From JBEGQX01 sp041180805 (GTDB lineage: Bacteria > Planctomycetota > Planctomycetia > Gemmatales > Gemmataceae), in NCBI GenBank assembly GCA_041180805.1, contig JBEGQX010000107.1, positions 1-6,740 on the forward strand: a stretch of 6,740 nucleotides of DNA, read 5' to 3'. The notes beneath the pieces were generated by a model, which was not told where the DNA came from, ran no database searches, and saw only the letters and a list, made by a program, of their open reading frames with translations. A program made the position numbers and the translations under genes. This document shows positions 1-6,302 of the stretch, one piece after another. Every line of letters begins with the position of its first letter. Positions within the stretch are counted from its first letter, which is position 1.

Positions 1-355
1 CCATAACCATCAACATTTGGGGCCAGGCAGGCAGATGCAGGGCAATTCTCCGGGACCAATCTTTTCCCGCAACCAATCGCAGAACAAGAACGCCAAATAG
101 GATGGTAAGCAGTTGGGAAACCGCCAAACCTGGCGCTAATATCTTTGCGTACTCGGCAGATTGCTGAAAAGAATCATCCTGCACATGGCTGAGATATTCC
201 GAAAAATCACCGGAATTCCAGGCACTCCAAAGAAGCAGGAAAAATACAACCAAGGCCCCTGGTACTTGTGTTGCCAAAAGAAACACAAACACCCAAAAAA
301 AGGCAAAGAATGCGTTTGGGTGCGGTTTGGGTGCTTGTTCCGTGGTTCCTTCCAT
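1..355 (-). CDS. CPBP-like membrane protein (putative intramembrane protease), N-terminal part only
   Basis: This reading frame is open from an ATG at 355-353 to the left edge, giving 118 residues with no stop, so the C-terminal part is outside the window. A short hydrophilic start (MEGTTEQAPK) is followed by a strongly hydrophobic segment at about residues 15-43 (rich in F, V, L). Next comes a polar loop at about 44-70 (NSGDFSEYLSH) and a second membrane segment at about 72-95. A basic stretch (GKDWSRRIALHLP, about 97-109) leads into what seems to be a third segment. This layout, especially the charged DW-RR-I-L motif after the second segment, resembles the N-terminus of planctomycete CPBP (CAAX protease/bacteriocin-processing) family proteins. 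The family's catalytic EExxR and histidine motifs would lie further on, so activity cannot be judged here. The gene starts 20 nt after the stop of the preceding membrane-protein gene and is probably the fourth gene of that operon. The ribosome site is weak (GGAAA about 8 nt upstream). The membrane-protein call is firm; the CPBP call is from general resemblance only. Confidence 0.6.
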   Translation of the reverse strand, partial: MEGTTEQAPKPHPNAFFAFFWVFVFLLATQVPGALVVFFLLLWSAWNSGDFSEYLSHVQDDSFQQSAEYAKILAPGLAVSQLLTILFGVLVLRLVAGKDWSRRIALHLPAWPQMLMVM

Positions 356-375
356 GAGCCATTTCCAAATGGTAA

Positions 376-1938
376 TCAGTATCCAGACCAGCCCGCATCC
401 ATCATGGCATCATAAATCCATGGGTGCCGCCAAGCACTCCATCCCGGATAATTTGCTGCCATCACCGTGAAGACAAGCAAAAGCATCAGCAAAATCATAA
501 GAAACGGAGACTTCATCCAGCTCTCAACAACCGGAGTCATGGAAATTAAAAACAAAGGAACCAACCACATCAGCCATCTTGGTCCGACTGTAAATCCACC
601 GTAGTTATCACTTTTGAAAAGATAGAACCCTATAACGATCACACCGAGGATCGCGGAAAGAATAGTAATCAATTTTAGAACTTGCGGGATATTCTTTTTA
701 AAGGGAACAACAACAAAAGCGATAGCGGAAAGAAGGAATACCGGGTTAAGTGAAAAAAAACCGTGGTGACCAAAAAGAAGATGAAAACCATAGGTAATCT
801 TTCCTTCACCATTGTAACCGGCCCAATCTATTCCTCTTCGTACCATTCCGGGGAAGACCCGCCAATGGCTGCCTTCATAGGTGTACCAGGGGCCGCCAAA
901 TTCACTGTACGCAGGCCTTAATTGACCCAAAGCCAGGTAATTAACCCATAGCAGGCCAGCAATGGGTAGCAAAGCCATTGGAACAAAAAAGGCAAATGTT
1001 TGCCGGGGAAATTGAAAAAGAACTACAGCACCTGCCAACCCAAGAAAAGCAAGGGCTGGCAATTCATTGACCACCGCAAACCCAGAGCATAACCCCATTG
1101 CCATAAACCAAAGTCCACCACCCCAATGCCCCAATTCTTCGGCTTTTGCTTTCTCCATAATTCGGACCAGGCAGTAGACAGCAAACAAAATACTAAAAAC
1201 CGCCATGGAGTGATTATTCAGTGTGTTCAAGAATGGCAGCACGATGGTGCCCAGCGAGGCAACCGTGAAAACAAATACTTGGGCCAATTCCGAAGTTGTA
1301 AACCTGCAAATAAGTTTCCAGATCAGATAAAGATACAAGAGGAACGGCAGTGTGTTGATCGTGAAAAGAACCAACCTTACCACACCAAAGGGGTTGTCCC
1401 TTAGGTTCCAGCCTGTCAATTTCTTTATGACCCAGTATTCCCCGGCGACAAGAAATGAAAGCAGCGGTGGCTTGGTAGAATAAAATTGAAGGTCATTCGG
1501 ATGAAGCACAAGGTCTACTGTTTGCCAGCCATCCTCAAAACAAATTCCTTTGCTGGAAGATATTCTGGCAGAAAGTCCCACGGCTACCTGGGGCAAAGCG
1601 TTCCACACATCCGTTTGCAGAATTTGTGTCACCCCGGTGATGACATAAATTTTTGGATCCCTTGTTCCAACCACAAAAGTTCCATCATCGACAAGAGCCC
1701 TTACCGTGGCCCAACGGGAACGGTCATTGGAGCTAAAGGTTGGCATGGGTCGCGGCCGACTGGTTGGCCAGGCCGATCTTGAACCAGGTGGCTCTCCCGG
1801 GGCGCGGTGGTAGGAAGGCTCGTACAATCTTTGGGCAGAGTACAATTTGGCCAATGTGATACCAAGGGTAATGGCAGCTATTAATAGCGCAATTTTGCCA
1901 GAAGAAATGCCATCAGGGTTTGCATTGCCGGAAGACAT
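376..1938 (-). CDS. Large polytopic membrane protein, GT-C glycosyltransferase-like (function unknown)
   Basis: This 520-residue protein has one membrane segment at about residues 15-33. A proline-rich, presumably non-cytoplasmic stretch follows (about 41-68), then a soluble region to about 155, then some eight to ten hydrophobic segments: about 185-210, 218-240, 245-260, 275-305, 313-338, 395-413, 421-441, 454-470 and 478-495. The stretch NDRSRWATVRALVDDGTF (71-88) and the later YSTKPPLLSFLVAGEYW (153-169) look like the conserved first-loop acidic region and following motif of GT39/PMT-like membrane glycosyltransferases. That fold uses lipid-linked sugar donors. Other conserved-looking patches are LNNHS (240-244), PAYSEFGGPW (342-351) and FGHHGFFSLNP (389-399). 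I recall similar uncharacterised proteins in planctomycetes, but cannot assign a donor or acceptor. Its ATG lies 1 nt after the cinA stop, with a G-rich stretch (GGGGGTGGA, 1944-1952) 5 nt upstream serving as ribosome site inside the end of cinA. The membrane topology is clear; the glycosyltransferase role is an inference. Confidence 0.72.
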   Translation of the reverse strand: MSSGNANPDGISSGKIALLIAAITLGITLAKLYSAQRLYEPSYHRAPGEPPGSRSAWPTSRPRPMPTFSSNDRSRWATVRALVDDGTFVVGTRDPKIYVITGVTQILQTDVWNALPQVAVGLSARISSSKGICFEDGWQTVDLVLHPNDLQFYSTKPPLLSFLVAGEYWVIKKLTGWNLRDNPFGVVRLVLFTINTLPFLLYLYLIWKLICRFTTSELAQVFVFTVASLGTIVLPFLNTLNNHSMAVFSILFAVYCLVRIMEKAKAEELGHWGGGLWFMAMGLCSGFAVVNELPALAFLGLAGAVVLFQFPRQTFAFFVPMALLPIAGLLWVNYLALGQLRPAYSEFGGPWYTYEGSHWRVFPGMVRRGIDWAGYNGEGKITYGFHLLFGHHGFFSLNPVFLLSAIAFVVVPFKKNIPQVLKLITILSAILGVIVIGFYLFKSDNYGGFTVGPRWLMWLVPLFLISMTPVVESWMKSPFLMILLMLLLVFTVMAANYPGWSAWRHPWIYDAMMDAGWSGY

Positions 1939-1939
1939 G

Positions 1940-3184
1940 CTATTCCACCCCCAGCAAATGTAAGCGCAGTATATTCAATGCCAACTTGGTAGTTCGACTT
2001 TGAATCTCATTTCTGGAACCAAACCATTGGTAAGTTTGCTGGACCTCGCCCTCATCCGAGGAAAGTGCGACAAAAACCTTTCCCTGGGGCAACTCCGGGG
2101 AAACATCTCCCGGGCCGGCTACCCCTGTTGTTGCTAAACCGATGTGTGTACCCAGCTTTTTGCGTACTGCCCTGGCCATCGCCAGGGTTAATTCCGGGTT
2201 ACAGGCCACTGGCCCTGCCAGCAAATCATCGGTTATTCCCAAAGTGGCCTTCTTAATCTCATTGGTATAAGTAACCACCCCACCAAAGAATCGAGATGAC
2301 GCCCCGGGCACCTTGGTGAGTTTGGATGCCAGCATACCACCAGTAACGCTTTCCGCTGTTGAAATGGTCTTTCCCTTTTTTTCAAGCAATTGATGAACCA
2401 CCATTTCAAGCTCTTCATCCTCATACCCGTAAACCAGGGTTCCAAGTCTCTCAAGAATTATTTTTTCCACAGGTTCAATCTTTTGCATTGCAAGGTCTGC
2501 GGTTTCCGCCTGTGCCAGAATACGAAGGGATATCACAGCATCGGAGGCCGTTATCCCAACCTCGGGTTCATGCCCCCTGCGGGTAAGATCAAAAAGCTTT
2601 TCCTCCACGGCTGATTCGCCAAGCCCGAAGGTGTTAATTTTTCGCTGGATTAAAACTCCGCTGGAGAGGCCCAATTCTTTCAGTTTCACCCGAAGCCAGG
2701 CATGAAACATGGCTTTCATTTCACGCGGAACGCCAGGCAAAGCTGCTATATGGCTGGCCCCTAACTTCATCCAAATTCCAGGGGCAGTACCAACCTCGTT
2801 GGGAATGGGTAAAGCTGTTTCTGGGAAGAAGGCTTGAACCTTGTTTCTTTCAGGACAGGGTCTCTGCCTTTTGGCAAACATTTCCTGAATGGTTGCCCAG
2901 GAGGGTTCATGGAATACCAAGGGTTTTCCGGCAAGCTTGGATATTACCTCACGGGTAAGATCATCTTGAGTAGGGCCAAGGCCACCTGTCGCAATCACCA
3001 AACCGGCACGCCTTGAAGCTATCGAAAAAGCCTCCAGGTTTGCATCAAAGTCATCTGCAATGGTGGTATGCCAACCCACAGGAATTCCCATTCCGGCTAG
3101 CTGAATGCTCAGCCATTGACTATTGGTATCGAGGTTTTTACCACTAGTGAGCTCACTTCCGATGGAGATCAGTTCTGCCTTCAT
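1940..3184 (-). CDS. cinA: CinA: competence/damage-inducible protein A with C-terminal nicotinamide-nucleotide amidase domain
   Basis: This 414-residue protein has the usual full length and two-domain build of bacterial CinA. The N-terminal domain (about 1-170) is molybdopterin-binding-like (MoCF/COG1058 type): ISIGSELTSGKNLDTNS (7-23), ATGGLGPTQDDLTR (65-78) and ALPGVPREM (148-156). In characterised homologues it carries an ADP-ribose/NAD-derived pyrophosphatase activity. A linker region (about 175-255, with INTFGLGES at 183-191) joins it to the C-terminal PncC-type domain (about 258-412). That domain deamidates nicotinamide mononucleotide to nicotinate mononucleotide in pyridine-nucleotide salvage. 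Its nucleophile motif is AESVTGG (277-283), where many family members have AESCTGG; the serine is kept. TTGVAGP (352-358) is also present. The protein should be cytoplasmic. The start codon overlaps the upstream transporter's stop (ATGA, 3181-3184), with GGAG about 10 nt before it, which indicates translational coupling. recA, a common neighbour elsewhere, is not present here. Despite its name, a competence role is not implied. Confidence 0.95.
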   Translation of the reverse strand: MKAELISIGSELTSGKNLDTNSQWLSIQLAGMGIPVGWHTTIADDFDANLEAFSIASRRAGLVIATGGLGPTQDDLTREVISKLAGKPLVFHEPSWATIQEMFAKRQRPCPERNKVQAFFPETALPIPNEVGTAPGIWMKLGASHIAALPGVPREMKAMFHAWLRVKLKELGLSSGVLIQRKINTFGLGESAVEEKLFDLTRRGHEPEVGITASDAVISLRILAQAETADLAMQKIEPVEKIILERLGTLVYGYEDEELEMVVHQLLEKKGKTISTAESVTGGMLASKLTKVPGASSRFFGGVVTYTNEIKKATLGITDDLLAGPVACNPELTLAMARAVRKKLGTHIGLATTGVAGPGDVSPELPQGKVFVALSSDEGEVQQTYQWFGSRNEIQSRTTKLALNILRLHLLGVE

Positions 3185-4539
3185 GAAATAGCATCTCCAG
3201 AGGGAGAGTCGTAGGAAATTTCAGAATGTTCCGGCAACTGAAGAGCGAAAAAGACTGCGGGTACGAACAAAGCCCCTGAAATTGCCAGGGAAATATTGTA
3301 ATCCAACCCAGTGGCCATGCCGAAAACAATGGTTCCTGTAGCTGCGGCTATTCGACCAATGTTGTAACAAAAACCTGCGCCAGTCGTTCGCAACAGCGTG
3401 GGGAACAAAGGCGGCATGTACATCGTAAACAAACCAAATACTCCCTGCGTTAGCCCCATGATTGGTAAACAGCACATTACCACTGTTGCAGACCTGGGAA
3501 CATAATAAGTACCAGCCAAACCAATTGCATAAGCCAGGCACATAAAAGCAATGGTTTTTCTGTAGCCAAAGCGGCTGGCTAGGAATGCAGCAAGAAAGTT
3601 GCCCGCCACCGCGGTTGCATTCATGATGAGAAACGCCAATGCGATGGCTCTCTTGGTTAGTGCTTCCGCCTCTTCCTTGTTTTGCTCCGCTATCTTTTGG
3701 ATTTCAGGCAATTTGGAATATTGCTGCCCATATTGCTGGGGAGCCCAGAATTGAAACGCCCAATGGCCGGTCAGCGAAAAACCACAAACTAGAATGGTTA
3801 GAATGGTGATTTTCCGAACCTTTCCCTTGAATAAATCGGCTATACCTGGGGTTACCACATTTTCACGGGCCTTGCTCCACTCCTCCGGTTCAGGAACATG
3901 TTTACGAATCCAGAAAGTTATGAGTGCGGGCAAAAGACCAACTAGAAAAAGCACTCGATCATTAAAGTGCTCAACCGAAATGCCAAGAATGATTGTATTT
4001 TCCGGCAATATGGTTCTGGCCAGACCAAATACCGTGGCAACCACAACCCCACAATTTACACCGCTCTGAAGTATTGCAGCCAACCATGGACGCCACTTGG
4101 CCGGCCAAGTTTCGGAGAGCATAGATGCGCCAACTGCCCATTCCCCTCCAATGCCAAGGGCAGCAAGAAAACGAAACAGCATCAATTGCCACCATGTTGT
4201 GGCAAAAGCGCTCAAACCTGTAAACAAGGCATATGTGAGAATGGTAAGAATCAATGCCTTGGATCTGCCAAGGACATCTCCCAATCTTCCGAAAAAACCG
4301 CCACCCACTGCCCAACCGAAAAGAAAAGCGGCCTGAATATACCCCATATGCTCCCGGACGGCGGGATCTTTTGCATCGGTATGTAGCAAAGATGCCACAA
4401 AGCTGGCAGCCACCAATGTGTACAAATGCATATCCAAACCATCAAACATCCATCCCAGCCAGGCGGCAGCACCGGATTTCCATTGGTTTGCATCCAGATC
4501 GCTGAGTCTGGTTTTATCGCTATTATTTTGCACACTCAT
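3181..4539 (-). CDS. MFS transporter, organic-acid:H+ symporter-like (SHS/AAHS type)
   Basis: This 452-residue protein is a typical 12-helix major facilitator superfamily carrier of the inner membrane. The first helix carries an acidic pair in WMFDGLDMHLY (30-40), like the FDGxD start of sialate and aromatic-acid symporters. The signature loop motif GRLGDVLGR (84-92) lies between helices 2 and 3. Helix 4 has RFLAALGIGGEW (123-134), followed by SETWPAKWR (142-150) and, after helix 6, WIRKHVPEPEEW (210-221). These patches resemble NanT-like SHS-family carriers. A second-half loop motif, SRFGYRK, is at 322-328, and FPTLLRTTGAGFCYNIGR (379-396) matches the helix 11 region of the same group. A charged insert (about 276-297) sits in the second half. 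The likely substrate is a small organic acid or acidic sugar, but this cannot be fixed. It is the first gene of the leftward operon and overlaps cinA by 4 nt. The start at 4539 is the first ATG in frame after the divergent spacer; its ribosome site is weak (GAAAGAAA). Confidence 0.88.
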   Translation of the reverse strand: MSVQNNSDKTRLSDLDANQWKSGAAAWLGWMFDGLDMHLYTLVAASFVASLLHTDAKDPAVREHMGYIQAAFLFGWAVGGGFFGRLGDVLGRSKALILTILTYALFTGLSAFATTWWQLMLFRFLAALGIGGEWAVGASMLSETWPAKWRPWLAAILQSGVNCGVVVATVFGLARTILPENTIILGISVEHFNDRVLFLVGLLPALITFWIRKHVPEPEEWSKARENVVTPGIADLFKGKVRKITILTILVCGFSLTGHWAFQFWAPQQYGQQYSKLPEIQKIAEQNKEEAEALTKRAIALAFLIMNATAVAGNFLAAFLASRFGYRKTIAFMCLAYAIGLAGTYYVPRSATVVMCCLPIMGLTQGVFGLFTMYMPPLFPTLLRTTGAGFCYNIGRIAAATGTIVFGMATGLDYNISLAISGALFVPAVFFALQLPEHSEISYDSPSGDAIS

Positions 4540-4629
4540 GAAATGTTTCTTTCAAGCAGGTAATCCATTCTTCAATATTAATTTCCATGGTACCCCACAA
4601 GAAAAAAAACTCATTAATAATCCCGTTAC

Positions 4630-4644
4630 ATTCAAGACTTGAAT
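4630..4644. promoter_or_regulatory. Perfect 15-nt palindrome, candidate operator
   Basis: ATTCAAGACTTGAAT is a perfect inverted repeat with 7-nt arms around a single central A. It lies in the middle of the divergent spacer, 91 nt upstream of the transporter start and 107 nt upstream of the oxidoreductase start. One arm overlaps the weak leftward -35 candidate, a position where a dimeric repressor could act. No regulator gene is in the window, so binding by any protein is inferred only from symmetry and position. Confidence 0.4.
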
Positions 4645-4696
4645 CACTTTGGAACCCATTCTTTTGATGCATGAATAAAAGTAGCCATGCTTGGAA

Positions 4697-4708
4697 AATA
4701 AGCTTATT
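4697..4708. promoter_or_regulatory. Perfect 12-nt palindrome, candidate regulatory site
   Basis: AATAAGCTTATT is a perfect 12-nt inverted repeat without spacer. It sits 25 nt upstream of the TATAAT hexamer, close to where a -35 region or an activator site for the rightward gene would lie. In AT-rich DNA such a short palindrome can arise by chance, and its sequence differs from the other palindrome in this spacer, so the two need not bind the same protein. Confidence 0.25.
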
Positions 4709-4732
4709 ATCCATATCCACCCATTTTCGGTT

Positions 4733-4738
4733 TATAAT
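4733..4738 (+). promoter_or_regulatory. Consensus -10 hexamer (TATAAT) before the oxidoreductase gene
   Basis: A perfect TATAAT ends 13 nt before the ATG at 4752. Transcription starting about 7 nt after it would give a leader of only about 6-8 nt, too short to hold the AAGAG (4739-4743) that otherwise could act as a ribosome site. No recognisable -35 hexamer lies 16-18 nt upstream. It may be a promoter giving a nearly leaderless message, or a chance match in AT-rich sequence. Confidence 0.35.
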
Positions 4739-4751
4739 TAAGAGCATTCCA

Positions 4752-5855
4752 ATGGCAAAAAAATACAAAGTTGCGGTGATTGGCAGAACAGGCAAAGGCA
4801 ACTACGGCCACGGCCTTGATGTGGTTTGGAATTCCTTTGAGAATGTCGAGATTGTCGCTGTTGCTGATGAAAACCCCAAAGGAAGGGAAGATGCCCAGAA
4901 ACGCCTCAAGGCTAAGACCGCCTATGCGGATTACCGGGAAATGCTTGCGAAGGAAAATCCAAATATCGTTAGCGTAGCAGACCGTTTTTTGGATTCCCAC
5001 AGAGATATGGTGGTGGCTTGTGCCGAACACAAGGCCAGCATTTTCCTGGAAAAGCCGATGGCCAAAAATCTGGCAGAGGCAGATGAGATGGTTTTGGCCT
5101 GCGAGCGCAACCATGTGAAACTTGCCATAGCCCACCAAACCCGTTACAGCCCCAAGATGGCGCTTGTTAAAAAACTTATTCAAGAAGGTTTGCTTGGCGA
5201 CATCTTGGAAATGCATGGACGAGGCAAGGAAGACGCCCGTGGCGGCGGGCAGGATCTTATGGTGCTTGGCACACATATCATGGATTTAATGCGTTATTTC
5301 GCAGGAGATGCCAAAAGTTGCACCGCAAGAATATTTCAGGATGGAAAACCAGCCCACCGTTCCCAAATCACCGAAGGTGGTGAGGGCATGGGGCCTATTT
5401 TGGGAAACCAAATTTGGGCTTCTTACTCATTTGAAAATGGCATCTTGGGGACATTTGGCACCCACAAGGCAAAGTTTGGATCAGGCCAGCGTTTTGGGCT
5501 TTTCATTTATGGCTCAAAAGGTGTGATGCATTTAACAACCGGTGGATTGGGTACTGCATGGTTTTTGGACAATCCCTCCTGGTCTCCAGTGCGGAACAAG
5601 ATTAACTGGCAAGAAATCAGCACCAATGGAATCGGCAAACCAGAAACCATGAAAGACGGAGGACTTGGCCTTGGTAATCAGTTCATAGTGCAGGATCTTT
5701 TTGAAGCCATAGAAAAAGACCGCCAGCCAATTGGAAGTATTTATGATGGCAGGGCTGCCTTGGAAATGATCATGGCCGTTTATGAATCCTTCCGGGTGGG
5801 AAACAGCGTGGAATTACCCCTTAAGAACCGAAAACATCCACTTTCATTAGTTTAA
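4752..5855 (+). CDS. Gfo/Idh/MocA family NAD(P)-dependent oxidoreductase
   Basis: This 367-residue protein has the family's usual length. The N-terminal Rossmann domain (about 1-125) begins YKVAVIGRTGKGNYGHG (5-21), a glycine-rich dinucleotide-binding turn. VEIVAVAD (32-39) ends the second strand with the acidic residue expected to touch the cofactor ribose, and the family hallmark EKP is at 100-102 (FLEKPMAKN). The C-terminal alpha/beta domain includes AHQTRYSP (127-134), GRGKEDARGGGQDL (156-169) and GTHIMDLMRYF (173-183), where H175 and D178 match the catalytic G-x-H-x-x-D pattern. Such enzymes oxidise or reduce sugars, inositols and related compounds in the cytoplasm; the substrate here is unknown. 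No twin-arginine signal is seen, although many planctomycete paralogues have one. The start at 4752 puts the Rossmann strand at the N-terminus as usual. An in-frame ATG at 4671 would add 27 residues with no family resemblance. The gene is divergent from the transporter operon and convergent with the lipoprotein gene. Confidence 0.9.
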   Translation: MAKKYKVAVIGRTGKGNYGHGLDVVWNSFENVEIVAVADENPKGREDAQKRLKAKTAYADYREMLAKENPNIVSVADRFLDSHRDMVVACAEHKASIFLEKPMAKNLAEADEMVLACERNHVKLAIAHQTRYSPKMALVKKLIQEGLLGDILEMHGRGKEDARGGGQDLMVLGTHIMDLMRYFAGDAKSCTARIFQDGKPAHRSQITEGGEGMGPILGNQIWASYSFENGILGTFGTHKAKFGSGQRFGLFIYGSKGVMHLTTGGLGTAWFLDNPSWSPVRNKINWQEISTNGIGKPETMKDGGLGLGNQFIVQDLFEAIEKDRQPIGSIYDGRAALEMIMAVYESFRVGNSVELPLKNRKHPLSLV

Positions 5856-5882
5856 AAGTATTGACCACTATTCCTAAACAGT

Positions 5883-6287
5883 TCATTTAACAAGTTTGGT
5901 GGCGGATTCAAATTCAGCCACAGAAATGTTTTTAAGTTTTCCATCCCCCATAAGCACAGGGTCACCATCCTTATGGTTTTTGGAATACGCAAAAATAGCG
6001 GTAGGATTTTCCGCAGGTAAATTAGAGCCCCAAGCAATCATCCAATCTGGTCTTCCGGGTAGAGTTTCGCCAGATGGATAGGCGGGACCATAGAGCCTCA
6101 CTAATTCATTGGCATTTTTTGCAGGCCTTTTTTGTTCTTTTTGAAAGTGGGAATACAACTCCCCAAATTCTTTTACAGAGGCCTGAAGAATTTTGTCTTC
6201 GGAAATCATCCCCTCATTTTTACCACCACCACATCCAATAATCGTTATCAACAAAATCACGCTGAAAGCATTAATTTTTCTAATCAT
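5883..6287 (-). CDS. Small planctomycete lipoprotein, function unknown
   Basis: This 134-residue protein begins with a basic n-region (MIRK), a hydrophobic stretch (about 7-18) and a lipobox I-I-G-C with the acylated cysteine at residue 19, followed by GGGKNEG. It should therefore be exported and lipid-anchored. The mature part has a helical-looking segment (about 29-65, with FGELYSHFQKEQKRP) and an alpha/beta-like half that includes WMIAWGSNL (81-89), AIFAYSKN (96-103) and VLMGDGKLKNISVAEF (110-125). The last stretch recalls small proteins encoded just after DUF1559 genes in planctomycetes. It starts 15 nt after the DUF1559 stop. A good ribosome site, AGAAGGA (6303-6297), overlaps that stop codon with a 9-nt spacer, so the two genes are surely co-transcribed. 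No biochemical function is known to me. The gene ends 27 nt from the convergent oxidoreductase. Confidence 0.82.
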   Translation of the reverse strand: MIRKINAFSVILLITIIGCGGGKNEGMISEDKILQASVKEFGELYSHFQKEQKRPAKNANELVRLYGPAYPSGETLPGRPDWMIAWGSNLPAENPTAIFAYSKNHKDGDPVLMGDGKLKNISVAEFESATKLVK

Positions 6288-6302
6288 TAACTGAATTCCT
6301 TC

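Larger units (their letters stand above)
4540..4751. other. Divergent intergenic spacer between the MFS-cinA operon and the oxidoreductase gene
   Basis: This 212-bp AT-rich spacer must hold the control signals of the leftward operon and probably of the rightward oxidoreductase gene. It contains two perfect palindromes (4630-4644 and 4697-4708), a consensus TATAAT on the plus strand (4733-4738) and an A8 tract (4602-4609, so T8 on the minus strand). For the leftward operon I see only weak promoter candidates: a TATTAA hexamer at 4619-4614 with TTCAAG 18 nt upstream of it (4643-4638), and a TAATAT at 4580-4575 without a good -35. An ATG at 4671 is in frame with the oxidoreductase and would add 27 residues, but that extension looks non-coding. 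Confidence 0.6.

Noticed and set aside
161..415. An 84-codon plus-strand open frame near the left edge
   Set aside because: It overlaps the leftward CPBP-like gene, whose frame is open and shows clear membrane segments; the plus-strand product is basic and of no recognisable type.
3967..4386. A 139-codon plus-strand open frame opposite the MFS gene
   Set aside because: It is antisense to a clear transporter gene, rich in Cys, Lys and His without domain pattern, and has no credible upstream signals.
4602..4609. T8 tract on the minus strand as a terminator
   Set aside because: No stable stem precedes it, and it lies upstream of the operon's first gene where a terminator would need an attenuator arrangement that I cannot see.
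4671..4751. In-frame upstream ATG that would lengthen the oxidoreductase by 27 residues
   Set aside because: The extra residues do not resemble the family, the cofactor-binding strand normally begins near the N-terminus, and the extension spans the palindrome and -10-like hexamer.
4707..5276. A 189-codon open frame on the minus strand opposite the oxidoreductase gene
   Set aside because: It lies wholly antisense to a well-supported gene, begins in the divergent spacer's opposite strand, and its translation shows no family pattern or sensible membrane/soluble layout. It is a by-product of the coding frame.
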